Below, piece by piece: positions 34,719-42,683 of a stretch of DNA of 64,000 nucleotides. Every line of letters begins with the position of its first letter. The stretch's first letter is position 1. The notes under the pieces were generated by a model that was not told the origin of the DNA, did no database searches, and was given only the letters and a program-made list of their open reading frames with translations. Source of the stretch: Natrinema longum (GTDB taxonomy: Archaea; Halobacteriota; Halobacteria; Halobacteriales; Natrialbaceae); contig NZ_CP071463.1 of the NCBI RefSeq assembly GCF_017352095.1, positions 2,356,001-2,420,000 of the forward strand. The letters run 5' to 3'. Both the position numbers and the translations under genes were made by a program.

Positions 34719-35848
34719 CGCTCGAACGCTCCGGTGACGATATCTGCGACCCGCTGGCGGTCGAACAGCCGTTCGTCTCCGAACTCCTCGGGGTAGAGGT
34801 CACGAGCCGCTCGCTCGAGCTGGAAGAGGTGGATGATCGGCCCCTGGTAGGTCAGGCCGCCGTAGATGACGCGGTCGTTTTGGACCGCCCGCAGCTCGCT
34901 CGCGACCTCGTGGTTCCGGAGGTGTGAGACGATCTCGTCCTCGAAGTACGCCTGCGTGATCTCGCCTTGCATCCTGATCGCGATGGCGTCCGGATCGATC
35001 TCCAACAGCGTTTCGTAGTCGATGATGCCCCCGCCAGCCTGCGCGTCCGCGATGCCGTTCCGAGCCAGACTGTCTCCGACGTTCAGGTCGTTCCAGTGTT
35101 TGGACTGCGTCCCGGAGCCGATCAGGTACGGGTAGAACGATTCCGGCGGCACCTCGGCCGGGTAGAGAACGGCGATGTCGGGCGTTTCGTCCGGAATCCG
35201 CGCTCGAACGTCCGCGAGCACGTCGTCGTGATACTCGTTGAACGCCTCGTACCGTGCCTGCTCCTGGAACACGTCCGCGACCGTTTCGAACGCCTCGTAC
35301 ATCGTGTACGCCGTGTAGTCGTGCCAGTCGTAGACGCGAGAGAAGATCGTGTTGCCGACGAACGGCGCGACGGTCTCTCGGATCTCGTCGACGTCGGCCC
35401 GACTCCACTGGAGGCGGTTCACGATGAAGTTCGGGTCGATGAGGTGGACGTCGGCCTCGAGTTCGTAGAAGACCTCTTTGCCGGTGCCGTCCCGATAGAG
35501 TTCGACGAGGTCGTTCTCGTCGACGGAGACGCCCGGTAGCTCGTCGTAGACGTGCGATGCGAACCGAGCGTGGACGCCGACGGCTGCCAGTCCATCGCCC
35601 TGGCCGAGTGCGACGCCCATGTCCGCGTAATCGCCCGTGTAGGGGAACCACGTTTCGGGAACCTCGTCGAACTCGACGGTGCCCACGGGGTCCATCGTCA
35701 CCGAGTACGATCCGTCCGTGTCCTCGGGTGATTCCGTTCCCGGGTTACCCGTACAGCCGGCGAGCAGTCCGCCGCCGAGTACGGTGCCGCCGTATTCCAG
35801 TGCATCTCTGCGCGTCGGTCCCGCAGTCGTGTCGTCGGTCTCTTTCAT
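34715..35848 (-). CDS. Iron-siderophore ABC transporter binding lipoprotein, paralogue 1
   Basis: 377 residues. Captures ferric siderophore at the cell surface for the FecCD-type permease. Seen: Tat-type N-terminus TRRDALEYGGTVLGGGLLAG followed by the lipobox Cys (LLAGC), a PBP2 (type III periplasmic-binding) fold with VPETWFPYTGDYADMGVALG near 60-80, the backbone helix region, FYPYLIGSGTQSKHWNDLNV and LLEIDPDAIAIRMQGE. It overlaps both the preceding 60-codon ORF and the following flavoprotein gene by ATGA. The sequence is clearly related to paralogues 2 and 3. Confidence 0.9.
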   Translation of the reverse strand: MKETDDTTAGPTRRDALEYGGTVLGGGLLAGCTGNPGTESPEDTDGSYSVTMDPVGTVEFDEVPETWFPYTGDYADMGVALGQGDGLAAVGVHARFASHVYDELPGVSVDENDLVELYRDGTGKEVFYELEADVHLIDPNFIVNRLQWSRADVDEIRETVAPFVGNTIFSRVYDWHDYTAYTMYEAFETVADVFQEQARYEAFNEYHDDVLADVRARIPDETPDIAVLYPAEVPPESFYPYLIGSGTQSKHWNDLNVGDSLARNGIADAQAGGGIIDYETLLEIDPDAIAIRMQGEITQAYFEDEIVSHLRNHEVASELRAVQNDRVIYGGLTYQGPIIHLFQLERAARDLYPEEFGDERLFDRQRVADIVTGAFER

Positions 35849-36027
35849 AGATCGCTCTCTCCATTACCGATGTCCGTCCTGTTGGTACTCGAACCGCCGT
35901 GTGGCCTCACGGAGGCGGAACGGTTGCCGCTCTTTCCATCCGGGCCGACCTGTGAGTCCGAACGCGTACCGGCTCGAGACGACTCTCCTCGGCTCTCGTC
36001 TGTCGTCTGGGTCGTGTCGTCCCACAT
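35845..36027 (-). CDS. Possible 60-codon hydrophilic ORF before binding protein 1
   Basis: Begins MWDDTTQTTDESRGESSRAG and is Ser/Gly/Asp-rich with no hydrophobic segment. Its TGA overlaps the ATG of the binding protein gene (ATGA, 35845-35848) and its ATG follows the preceding small gene's stop by 9 bp, so it fits the operon spacing exactly. No homologous family is recognised; a chance frame that couples translation is possible. Confidence 0.4.
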   Translation of the reverse strand: MWDDTTQTTDESRGESSRAGTRSDSQVGPDGKSGNRSASVRPHGGSSTNRTDIGNGESDL

Positions 36028-36036
36028 CGATCAGAG

Positions 36037-36210
36037 CTATCGTCTGACCCTCACCGGGCGGTCGGCGGCGATGAACGGCTCTCCGTCCTCGTCGGCGAAC
36101 ACCAGCCTGCCACAGTCACTGCGACGGACGTGCCACGCCGGCAGGGTGGGAATGTCGTACTCTTCCGGCTCACGGAAGGCTCCTGCGATCACCCACTCTC
36201 GAGCGCGCAT
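36037..36210 (-). CDS. Small 57-residue protein in the siderophore operon
   Basis: Begins MRAREWVIAGAFREPEEYDI, contains LPAWHVRRSDCGRLVFADED and ends PFIAADRPVRVRR. The mix of aromatic and charged residues looks like a real compact domain. Start and stop fit the gap between binding proteins 2 and 1: its ATG directly abuts the stop of gene 36211-37377. Function unknown. Confidence 0.6.
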   Translation of the reverse strand: MRAREWVIAGAFREPEEYDIPTLPAWHVRRSDCGRLVFADEDGEPFIAADRPVRVRR

Positions 36211-37377
36211 TCACCGTGCCCCCGTGATGATATCTGCGACCCGCTGGCGGTCGAACAGGTCGTTCTTACTGGTGACGTCGCCGAACGTGTCCGGGTAGAG
36301 TTGTTGCGCCCCGCGTTCGGTCAGGAAGAGATTGTGGATCGGTCCCTGACGGAGATAGCCGCCCCGGTAGACACGGCCGTTCCTGACGGCTGTCAGTTCA
36401 CTGGCGATGGGGTGGTCTCGCATGTACTCGAGGACCGTTTCGCGGAACGCCGACGCTGACTTGTGTTCGTGCCCGCGAACGAGGAGGACGTCGGGATCGA
36501 TCTCGAGGAGGGTCTCGTAATCGAGTTCGCTGCGGTTCTCGGTGCTGAGATTCTCGATGCCGGTCCCGGTGAGCGCGTCCGCAACGCCGAGGTCGTTCCA
36601 CTGCTTTTTGCTCGTTCCCGTATCATTGAGTCGGTAGGGCGAGAACGTTTCCGGTTCGTCCGTTCCTTCGTACGTCAGGAGGACGTTCGGGCGTTCGTCC
36701 GCGGGCGGAATTCGCGACTGAACGTCGGCGATAAGCTCGTCGTGGAGTCGTTTGAGGGCCTCGAACCGCTCTTTCTCCTGAAACAGTGCCGCCATCTTTT
36801 CGAACGCCTGGTACAGCGTGTAGTACCGGTACTCGTGCCAGCTGTCGGACTGTCTGAAAATCATGTTCCCGACGAACGGGCCGACGGCTTCGCTGAGCTC
36901 CTCGATATCGGATTGGTCCCAATCGAACCAGTTGCGTAGCATTCCAGTGTCGATGACGTGGACGTCGTTGTCCATCTCGTAGAACAGTTCTTTGTCCATC
37001 TCCGCCTCGACCAAGTCGTTCGTCGCGATCCGCTCGCGATCGACGCTCACTCCCGGGAGTTCGTCATAGACGTCGGTATAGTACTCACTGGCCTGACCGA
37101 TGCCGGTCATTCCGTCTGCCTGCCCCAGTGCAACGCCCATATCGGCGTAATCCCCGCCGTACGGAACCCATCTCGTCGGGACGGATTCGAACGTCACCTC
37201 GCCCATCGGCTCCATCGTCACCGAGTGCGAGCCGTTCTTGGATGGTTCGGTCTGTTCGCTCTGGCCAACGAGGTCCGAACAGCCTGCGAGGGAAACGCCG
37301 GCCACGAGCGTCCCGCCGTATTTTAGTGCGTCTCTGCGCGTCGGTACCACGGTCGTGCTATTGGTTTCGTCGTTCAT
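36211..37377 (-). CDS. Iron-siderophore ABC transporter binding lipoprotein, paralogue 2
   Basis: 388 residues. Seen: PTRRDALKYGGTLVAGVSLA with lipobox Cys (SLAGC), VPTRWVPYGGDYADMGVALG, the substrate-domain helix LYQAFEKMAALFQEKERFEA, FSPYRLNDTGTSKKQWNDLG and LLEIDPDVLLVRGHE. Residue-level similarity with paralogue 1 is high across the whole length, indicating tandem duplication. The ATG at 37377 overlaps the stop of paralogue 3 (ATGA, 37374-37377); upstream in-frame residues are basic and were excluded. Different ligand-loop residues suggest different siderophores. Confidence 0.9.
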   Translation of the reverse strand: MNDETNSTTVVPTRRDALKYGGTLVAGVSLAGCSDLVGQSEQTEPSKNGSHSVTMEPMGEVTFESVPTRWVPYGGDYADMGVALGQADGMTGIGQASEYYTDVYDELPGVSVDRERIATNDLVEAEMDKELFYEMDNDVHVIDTGMLRNWFDWDQSDIEELSEAVGPFVGNMIFRQSDSWHEYRYYTLYQAFEKMAALFQEKERFEALKRLHDELIADVQSRIPPADERPNVLLTYEGTDEPETFSPYRLNDTGTSKKQWNDLGVADALTGTGIENLSTENRSELDYETLLEIDPDVLLVRGHEHKSASAFRETVLEYMRDHPIASELTAVRNGRVYRGGYLRQGPIHNLFLTERGAQQLYPDTFGDVTSKNDLFDRQRVADIITGAR

Positions 37378-38564
37378 GCGTTGCTGTCTCCAGTGATGAT
37401 ATCGGCAACCGCTTGTCGGTCGAACAACTGTTCGTCCGCGGGAATCTCGGGATACGGGCCCTCGGTGTAGGTCGGCCACTCGCCGAAGTGCTCGGGATAG
37501 AGCTGTTTGGCCGTCATCTCGAGTTGGAACAGGTTCAGGATCGGTCCCTGATACCGCGCCCCCTGGGCGTAGATTCCATCGGCTTCGACCGCGGAGAGGT
37601 GCTGTCCGACGGCGTGGGTCCGTAACCCTTCTCGGATCCCGGGCATCTCCGTTTCTGGGTGCATTCCGCCCAGTACGAAGATGACGTCCGGATCCGCCTC
37701 GAGCAGCATCTCCATGTCGACTGCGTCACCGGAGGAAACCTCGTCACCGAAAGCATCGGTCGGCGCGAGCGGACGGACGTGTGCGGTCAGGAAGCCGGGC
37801 GTATCAACAGTGTAGACGTACGGGTTCTCGACGTCGCTGAACCCAGCCAGCACCGCAGTCGGACGGTCGCGTTCCGGGGGGAGGTTTTCTTCGATCGTCT
37901 CCAGCAGGTTCGTGTGGATCGTCGAGAGCGCCTCGTACCGCGACTCCTCTCGGAATACTGTTGCGACCTTCTCGAAGATCTCCCAAAGGGTGTAATACTG
38001 GTAGCGGTCGATCCAGTCGGCTGGCGGCTGGTCGCGTCTGTCGCTGAATTTGTTACCGAACCACGGAGAGATGCGCTCTCGTACCTCCTCGATGTCTTCC
38101 CCATCCCAGCTATCGAGGGCGTCCACGCTCGCCGGGTCGGTGAGGTGAATATCGCTGTCGAGTTGGTAGAGCGTCTCCTTGTCCGGCTCCCAGGACGAGT
38201 ACAACCCCCTCCAGTCCACCGTGACACCGGGTAGTCGGTCGGTGAATTGGGCCCACAATCGATCGTAGTACTCGGGCGCGTGCATCGCGTTCACGTCGTC
38301 CCCGCGTCCGAGGGCGAACGCCATCCCCGCCAGGTGGGTCAGTCGCGTGAATATGCTCACTGGCGGTGAGTCGAACTCGACGGCTCCCATCGGGGCCATT
38401 GTGACCGAATACGAACCGCCGCTGGACGGTCCCGTGGTCTCGTCTCCTTTTCCCTGACCGGCCAGATCCGAACATCCCGAGAGGGTGACACCGGTTGTGA
38501 GCGTCATGCCGTATTTCAGTGCATCTCTGCGCGTCGGTGGCCCGCGTCTCGTTTCGCCTCCCAT
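37374..38564 (-). CDS. Iron-siderophore ABC transporter binding lipoprotein, paralogue 3
   Basis: 396 residues. Seen: PPTRRDALKYGMTLTTGVTL, lipobox (TLSGC), the shared SYSVTMAPMGAVEFDSPP start of the mature domain, LWEIFEKVATVFREESRYEA and LLEADPDVIFVLGGMHPE. It is more diverged than copies 1 and 2: the GDYADMGVALG block is replaced by LTHLAGMAFALGRGDDV. First gene of the operon; the TATA box (TTTATTATT) is flanked by two iron boxes at 38570-38585 and 38604-38619. Confidence 0.9.
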   Translation of the reverse strand: MGGETRRGPPTRRDALKYGMTLTTGVTLSGCSDLAGQGKGDETTGPSSGGSYSVTMAPMGAVEFDSPPVSIFTRLTHLAGMAFALGRGDDVNAMHAPEYYDRLWAQFTDRLPGVTVDWRGLYSSWEPDKETLYQLDSDIHLTDPASVDALDSWDGEDIEEVRERISPWFGNKFSDRRDQPPADWIDRYQYYTLWEIFEKVATVFREESRYEALSTIHTNLLETIEENLPPERDRPTAVLAGFSDVENPYVYTVDTPGFLTAHVRPLAPTDAFGDEVSSGDAVDMEMLLEADPDVIFVLGGMHPETEMPGIREGLRTHAVGQHLSAVEADGIYAQGARYQGPILNLFQLEMTAKQLYPEHFGEWPTYTEGPYPEIPADEQLFDRQAVADIITGDSNA

Positions 38565-38568
38565 TACG

Positions 38569-38620
38569 TTTTAGGCCCACCTAAAAAATAATAAACCCTC
38601 TGATTTAGGATGGCCTAAAA
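38569..38620 (-). promoter_or_regulatory. Iron-responsive operator pair and promoter of the binding-protein operon
   Basis: Two inverted repeats TTTAGG-N4-CCTAAA: 38570-38585 (spacer CCCA) and 38604-38619 (spacer ATGG), centres 34 bp apart. The TATA box GTTTATTATT (leftward) lies between them. The pattern fits the TTAGGnnnnCCTAA-type sites of DtxR/IdeR-family iron repressors. The proximal site covers the expected transcription start, so binding with iron would silence the operon. Confidence 0.78.
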
Positions 38621-38904
38621 TATTGGCTCGCCATCGACCACTTCACGAGAGTACGGGTCGATGATCTCGACAGCTGTGCGCTCTACAGTGTGGCAGACGG
38701 GCCCTGCGCCGCGAGCACCTCCTCGTGGTGTTTCGCTCGACGATCCGTCCGTCTGCCAGCGAACCGATCGCATCGATATTTCTGACAGTTCACATGCGCT
38801 GGGCAAGCACCGGCGTCGGCCGGTCGGAAGGGTTCGAGGGACACCTGAGCCAGCGCGATCCGGTGGTGCTGCTCGCCCGACAGCTGTCCACGTTCAGATT
38901 TCAC
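38615..38904 (-). pseudogene. Degraded ABC ATPase (FecE/BtuD type) remnant
   Basis: Between the permease and binding protein genes, where the ATPase is expected, three leftward frames carry pieces of one: LSGEQHHRIALAQ (signature motif, starting about 38883), then LADGRIVERNTT in a second frame, HEEVLAAQGP in the first and VEIIDPYSREVVDGEPIF in a third frame. These match the order at the end of a siderophore ABC ATPase, but only about 26 residues lie between signature and LADGRIVE instead of about 75, so Walker B is gone, and Walker A is missing. The last stop is inside the distal iron box. Confidence 0.55.
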
Positions 38905-40024
38905 CCATGTTTTCCTGTTTTCGCATCAGATAGAGGAAGTACGGACCACCGAGGAGGCCGGTGACGATGCCGACGGGGATCTGGGTGGGACTCAGCGCGA
39001 GTCGCGCGCCCACGTCGGCACCGACCATCAGTGCCGGACCGACGAACAGAGAGCCGACGATCAACTTCTTCGAGTCGCTCCCGACGAGGTTTCGGACCAT
39101 GTGCGGAACGATGAGGCCGACGAAGCCGACGATACCAGCGACCGCGATGCTCGCCGCTGCCGCGAGGACCGCGACGCCGGACAGCGCGAACCGGACTTTC
39201 TCGATCGACATTCCCAGCGATTTCGCCGTCCGTTCGCCAAGGAGGAGGACGTTCATCTGGCGCGATCCCGCGATGGAGAGCAAGACGACCACGACCGTCC
39301 ACGGAAGCACGAGCCGAACCTGTTCCCAGTCCGTCCCGGTGAGCGAACCCGTGGTCCACGCGATGGCCGACTGGACGATGCCGATATCGTCCGCGAAGAA
39401 AAACAGCGCCGTCTGGAGCGAGCCGAAGACCGTCCCGACGATGACCCCCGCGAGGACCAGCCGAACCGGGGACGTTCCGTTCTTCCAGGCGATCACGTAG
39501 ACGATGAGAAAGGCACCGGCACCACCGAGAGCGGCGATCAGCGGGAGAAACGCCGTCAAACTCCCGAACACGACGAGCGTCAGCAGGATCATCAATCCCG
39601 CACCGGAGGAGACGCCGAGAATGAACGGACTCGCGAGTTCGTTCCGAGTTACGGCCTGGAAAATCGCCCCGGAGACGCCGAGGTTCATTCCGACGAGGGC
39701 CCCAACCAAGACCCGCGGAAGCCGAATGTTCCAGACGATGAGACTTTCCTGGCTCATCTCTGGCATCGCCTCTCCCAGCAAGAAGGCGTCCCAGGCCTGC
39801 GGATTGAACACGACATCCGGGTTGAATACCGCACGCCACGCCTCGAGGAACGTCATCGAGTAAGCGCCGAAGCTCACTTGGATCAATCCGCCGGCGACGA
39901 CGATAGCGAGGCTACCGAGGACCACCGTGAGGAGTGCCGGATCGAAGAGCCAGCCGACCCGTGTCTCGTTTCGCGTCGCTGTCGCGGTCCGATCCGTCTC
40001 GATGCGCGAGCGTTCCCCGCTCAT
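38894..40024 (-). CDS. Iron-siderophore ABC transporter permease (FecCD/BtuC family)
   Basis: 376 residues with about ten membrane helices. Seen: a charged N-terminal tail, first helix LLTVVLGSLAIVVAGGLIQV, the family motif WNIRLPRVLVGALVGMNLGV followed by SGAIFQAVTRNELASPFILG, the ATPase-coupling region GIVGFVGLIVPHMVRNLVG, and SPTQIPVGIVTGLLGGPYFL near the C-terminus. It should form the homodimeric channel for the binding lipoproteins. The ATG at 40024 overlaps the stop of a 63-codon ORF. No intact ATPase is in the window, so an ATPase from elsewhere would be needed. Confidence 0.92.
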   Translation of the reverse strand: MSGERSRIETDRTATATRNETRVGWLFDPALLTVVLGSLAIVVAGGLIQVSFGAYSMTFLEAWRAVFNPDVVFNPQAWDAFLLGEAMPEMSQESLIVWNIRLPRVLVGALVGMNLGVSGAIFQAVTRNELASPFILGVSSGAGLMILLTLVVFGSLTAFLPLIAALGGAGAFLIVYVIAWKNGTSPVRLVLAGVIVGTVFGSLQTALFFFADDIGIVQSAIAWTTGSLTGTDWEQVRLVLPWTVVVVLLSIAGSRQMNVLLLGERTAKSLGMSIEKVRFALSGVAVLAAAASIAVAGIVGFVGLIVPHMVRNLVGSDSKKLIVGSLFVGPALMVGADVGARLALSPTQIPVGIVTGLLGGPYFLYLMRKQENMGEI

Positions 40025-40212
40025 CGCGGACCCTCATCGAGCGGTTCGACTAGGATCGTGTGCGAGACTCGGTCTCGCCGTCTGTTTGCCGCCCCATCGT
40101 CGTCTCTTGGGAACTCCGACCACCTCGAGAGCGACACGCCGCCGATGACCGGCGTGTCGTATTTTCGGTGGTGTCGACCAGTCGGTGTGCCGATGTCCCC
40201 GAGTTCGTTCAT
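40021..40212 (-). CDS. Possible 63-residue first gene of the permease operon
   Basis: Begins MNELGDIGTPTGRHHRKYDT and contains IGGVSLSRWSEFPRDDDGAA; soluble, no known family. It is the first ORF after the iron-box promoter at 40221-40270 and overlaps the permease by ATGA (40021-40024), so it is probably translated. The start ATG lies 8 bp from the proximal iron box. It could be a small accessory protein or a leader that couples translation. Confidence 0.5.
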   Translation of the reverse strand: MNELGDIGTPTGRHHRKYDTPVIGGVSLSRWSEFPRDDDGAANRRRDRVSHTILVEPLDEGPR

Positions 40213-40219
40213 CGTATTC

Positions 40220-40270
40220 TTTTAGGCCAACCTAAACAATAAAACCGTTCCGATTTTAGGTCGGCCTAAT
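40220..40270 (-). promoter_or_regulatory. Iron-responsive operator pair and promoter of the permease operon
   Basis: TTTAGG-CCAA-CCTAAA at 40221-40236 and TTTAGG-TCGG-CCTAAT at 40255-40270, centres 34 bp apart as at 38.57 kb. TTTTATTG on the leftward strand between them is the TATA box. The two promoters share the same architecture, so the two operons should be co-regulated by iron. Confidence 0.78.
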
Positions 40271-40282
40271 ACGCTACCACTC

Positions 40283-41281
40283 TCAGCGGGGCCCACCGCA
40301 TCGCGGACACATCGGCGGTCCCGGTTCGGGAAGGGCACAGCCACAATGGGGACACTCGTCACCGTCGGGAGCGGTGATCTCGTGGACGATTTCGTCGGTT
40401 CGTTCGCGGATCGACTCGACCGTCCCGATTCCTTCGGGCGCGGTCGCTCCCGATCCGTCGTCGCTCCCGTCGGTCGCGAAGCGAATCCGCTCGAGGAGGA
40501 ACTGCTCGGCATCGTCCTCCGCGGCCGACCGCACGTCCGGTATCGAGACGTCCGTCCCCGACCGAGCCAGCAAGCCGAGGGCTTCGACCGCCCGTCCCCG
40601 CACGTACGGGTTCTCGTCGTCCAGACGATCGACCAGGGCGTCGACGCGCTCGGACAGCGCGTTCGGATCCCCACAGCCGACCGCGACGAGTGCGGTACAG
40701 AGGTGATAGCGCACGAGTTCGTTCGAGTCGGTGAGATGCTCGGTCAGTTCCCCGACGTGATCGCTGAGTCGGTCCTGGTCGCCCAGCGCTACGTACTCGA
40801 GCGCTTTCGCCAGTTTCTCCCGTACCTCGGGTTCGTCGAACGAGAGCCCGATTCGCAGGTCCGCCAGCACCGCGGGTGAGGCGACGTCTTCGGGACGGGC
40901 CAGTGCGGCGTAGCCCAGCGCCTCTGCCGACCGTGCGCGTACGTAGTAGAACTCGTCGGCGTCAGCCAACCGGTCAGCGAGCGGCGAGACGACCGACGAG
41001 ACGGCGTCCGGGTCGGCCTCGGCGAGGGTGACGAACAGTTTCGCAGTCCTCAACCGGATCGATCGCTCCTCGTCGGTAAGGAACGCCGAAAGCGGCGCGA
41101 GTACGGGCTCGAGTGCGGTCGGCTGCGTTTCGGCGACCTCTCGGAGCGCTCGAAGCGCCGTTTTCCGCGTCTCGGCGTCGTCTCGTTCGACCCCTTCGAG
41201 CCACGTCACGGCCTCGGTGGGCGTGTCGGTGAGGGAGGCCTCGAGTCGCTCGAGCGACGACGGCTGTGTCGAATCGTCCAT
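40283..41281 (-). CDS. HEAT-repeat protein with C-terminal zinc ribbon
   Basis: 332 residues. Seen: six or seven helical pairs of about 35-40 residues (for example DAETRKTALRALREVAETQP, ERSIRLRTAKLFVTLAEADP, YYVRARSAEALGYAALARPE, PYVRGRAVEALGLLARSG), followed by a helical linker and a zinc ribbon with CPHCGC and CPRCGG at the very end. A protein-protein or nucleic-acid-interaction scaffold is likely; the partner is unknown. The ATG at 41281 is chosen because earlier in-frame residues are basic. It is divergent from trm5. Confidence 0.82.
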   Translation of the reverse strand: MDDSTQPSSLERLEASLTDTPTEAVTWLEGVERDDAETRKTALRALREVAETQPTALEPVLAPLSAFLTDEERSIRLRTAKLFVTLAEADPDAVSSVVSPLADRLADADEFYYVRARSAEALGYAALARPEDVASPAVLADLRIGLSFDEPEVREKLAKALEYVALGDQDRLSDHVGELTEHLTDSNELVRYHLCTALVAVGCGDPNALSERVDALVDRLDDENPYVRGRAVEALGLLARSGTDVSIPDVRSAAEDDAEQFLLERIRFATDGSDDGSGATAPEGIGTVESIRERTDEIVHEITAPDGDECPHCGCALPEPGPPMCPRCGGPR

Positions 41282-41463
41282 CTGTGGCCGCCTACCGGTA
41301 ACTGCCCGCTTCGCAATAAACGTCCCCGTCGATGGTCGTCCGAAACTGGTTGCCGGTGGCCGCGTCCTGATTTGATATCGCAACAATTAGTTTATGCTGA
41401 GGTCGTGCTCCCACCGTGTCGGCCAAACGTCAGCGTTACGGCGACTCACCGGTCAGTTCGGGT

Positions 41464-42456
41464 ATGGACGTTCCGTGCGTTCGCGTCGCTCCCGAAGCCG
41501 GGGAAGCGACGCGTTCGACGCTCGCCGACGCGGATCTGATCGACGACGAGTACGAGATCGACGTCGAGGACGGCTGGCTCTACGTTCCAGTCGTCGATCC
41601 CGACGCTGCTCGGGCGACGCTCGACGACGCTGTCGAGGTCGTTTCGCGGACGGTGCCGGCCCGCGACCAGCAGACCATGCCCGCGGATCTCCTCGAGGCA
41701 ACCCCCTCCTACGAGCGCCTCGGACGGGCTGCCCTCATCGACGAGGACGACGCCGACCGTGCGCGTGCGATCGCGGATGCGATCCTCGAGTCGGATCTCC
41801 CCGTCGAGACGGTGCTGAACAAGGCCTCGAAGGTCAAAGGCGAGACCCGAGTTCGGGACTGGGAGTTGCTCGCGGGCGAAAACACCGAGGTCGTCCACCG
41901 GGAGTACGGCTGTGAGTTCCTGCTGGACCTCGCGGCGGTGTACTTTTCGCCGCGACTCGCGACCGAACGCCATCGGGTGACCGAACAGGTGACTACAGGC
42001 GAGCACGCGTTCGACATGTTCGCCGGCGTCGGCCCCTTCGTGATCCCGTTCGCGAAACGCGGCGCGGAGTGCGTCGGCGTCGATATCAATACGGACGCGA
42101 TCGACTACCTCCGCGAGAACGCCCGCCGGAACGGCGTCGAGGATCGGGTAACCGCGATCAACGACGACGTTCGCGACGTCGCCGCCGAGTACGAGGGCTG
42201 GGCCGACCGGATCGTGATGAACCTCCCACACAGCGCCGACGAGTTCCTCGAGTCGGCCGTGAGTCTGGCCAGCGAGGACTGTACCCTCCACTACTACGAC
42301 ATCCAACACGAGGACGACCCCTTCGGACCGGGCGAGCGTGCGATCCGCGCAGCCGCCGAGCCCGACTACGAGGTGACGGTCGAGACCCGCCACACCGTCC
42401 GATCGTACGCGCCCCACGAGCTGAACGTCTGTCTGGACGTCCGACTCGAGCGCTAA
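41464..42456 (+). CDS. trm5: tRNA (guanine37-N1)-methyltransferase Trm5
   Basis: 330 residues. Methylates G37 next to the anticodon, preventing +1 frameshifting. Seen: MDVPCVRVAPEAGEATRSTL at the start, NKASKVKGETRVRDWELLAG, the SAM-binding FDMFAGVGPFVIPFAKRGAE and VGVDINTDAIDYL, and the catalytic NLPHSADEFL. VYFSPRLATERHRVTEQV is typical of class I Trm5. A GTG at 41416, in frame and 26 nt after a TTAGTTTATGC box, may be the actual leaderless start and would add 16 residues; the family start is at 41464. It is 153 bp upstream of a tRNA gene. Confidence 0.9.
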   Translation: MDVPCVRVAPEAGEATRSTLADADLIDDEYEIDVEDGWLYVPVVDPDAARATLDDAVEVVSRTVPARDQQTMPADLLEATPSYERLGRAALIDEDDADRARAIADAILESDLPVETVLNKASKVKGETRVRDWELLAGENTEVVHREYGCEFLLDLAAVYFSPRLATERHRVTEQVTTGEHAFDMFAGVGPFVIPFAKRGAECVGVDINTDAIDYLRENARRNGVEDRVTAINDDVRDVAAEYEGWADRIVMNLPHSADEFLESAVSLASEDCTLHYYDIQHEDDPFGPGERAIRAAAEPDYEVTVETRHTVRSYAPHELNVCLDVRLER

Positions 42457-42609
42457 CCGAGCGTGGGCTCGGTTCTCGAGTCGCGCAACTCACTCACACG
42501 ACCGGATCGATTCGCAACCCTTATGGACGATATCGAGCGTACGAATGAATGCGCGCCGGTGTGGGGCGACGGACGTCGCCGATGCACGGGACGCGACCGA
42601 AGCGAGTGT

Positions 42610-42683
42610 GCCGGTGTAGCTCAGACTGGCAGAGCGAATCCTTCGTAAGGATTAGGTCGAGGGTTCAAATCCCTCCACCGGCT
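42610..42683 (+). tRNA. tRNA-Thr (anticodon CGT)
   Basis: Full cloverleaf: acceptor GCCGGTG/CACCGGC, D stem GCTC/GAGC, anticodon stem AATCC/GGATT with loop TTCGTAA (anticodon CGT at 42644-42646), T arm GAGGG-TTCAAAT-CCCTC, discriminator T. CCA is not encoded and there is no intron. It reads ACG codons. A TTTT run at 42686 is the likely terminator. Confidence 0.95.
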
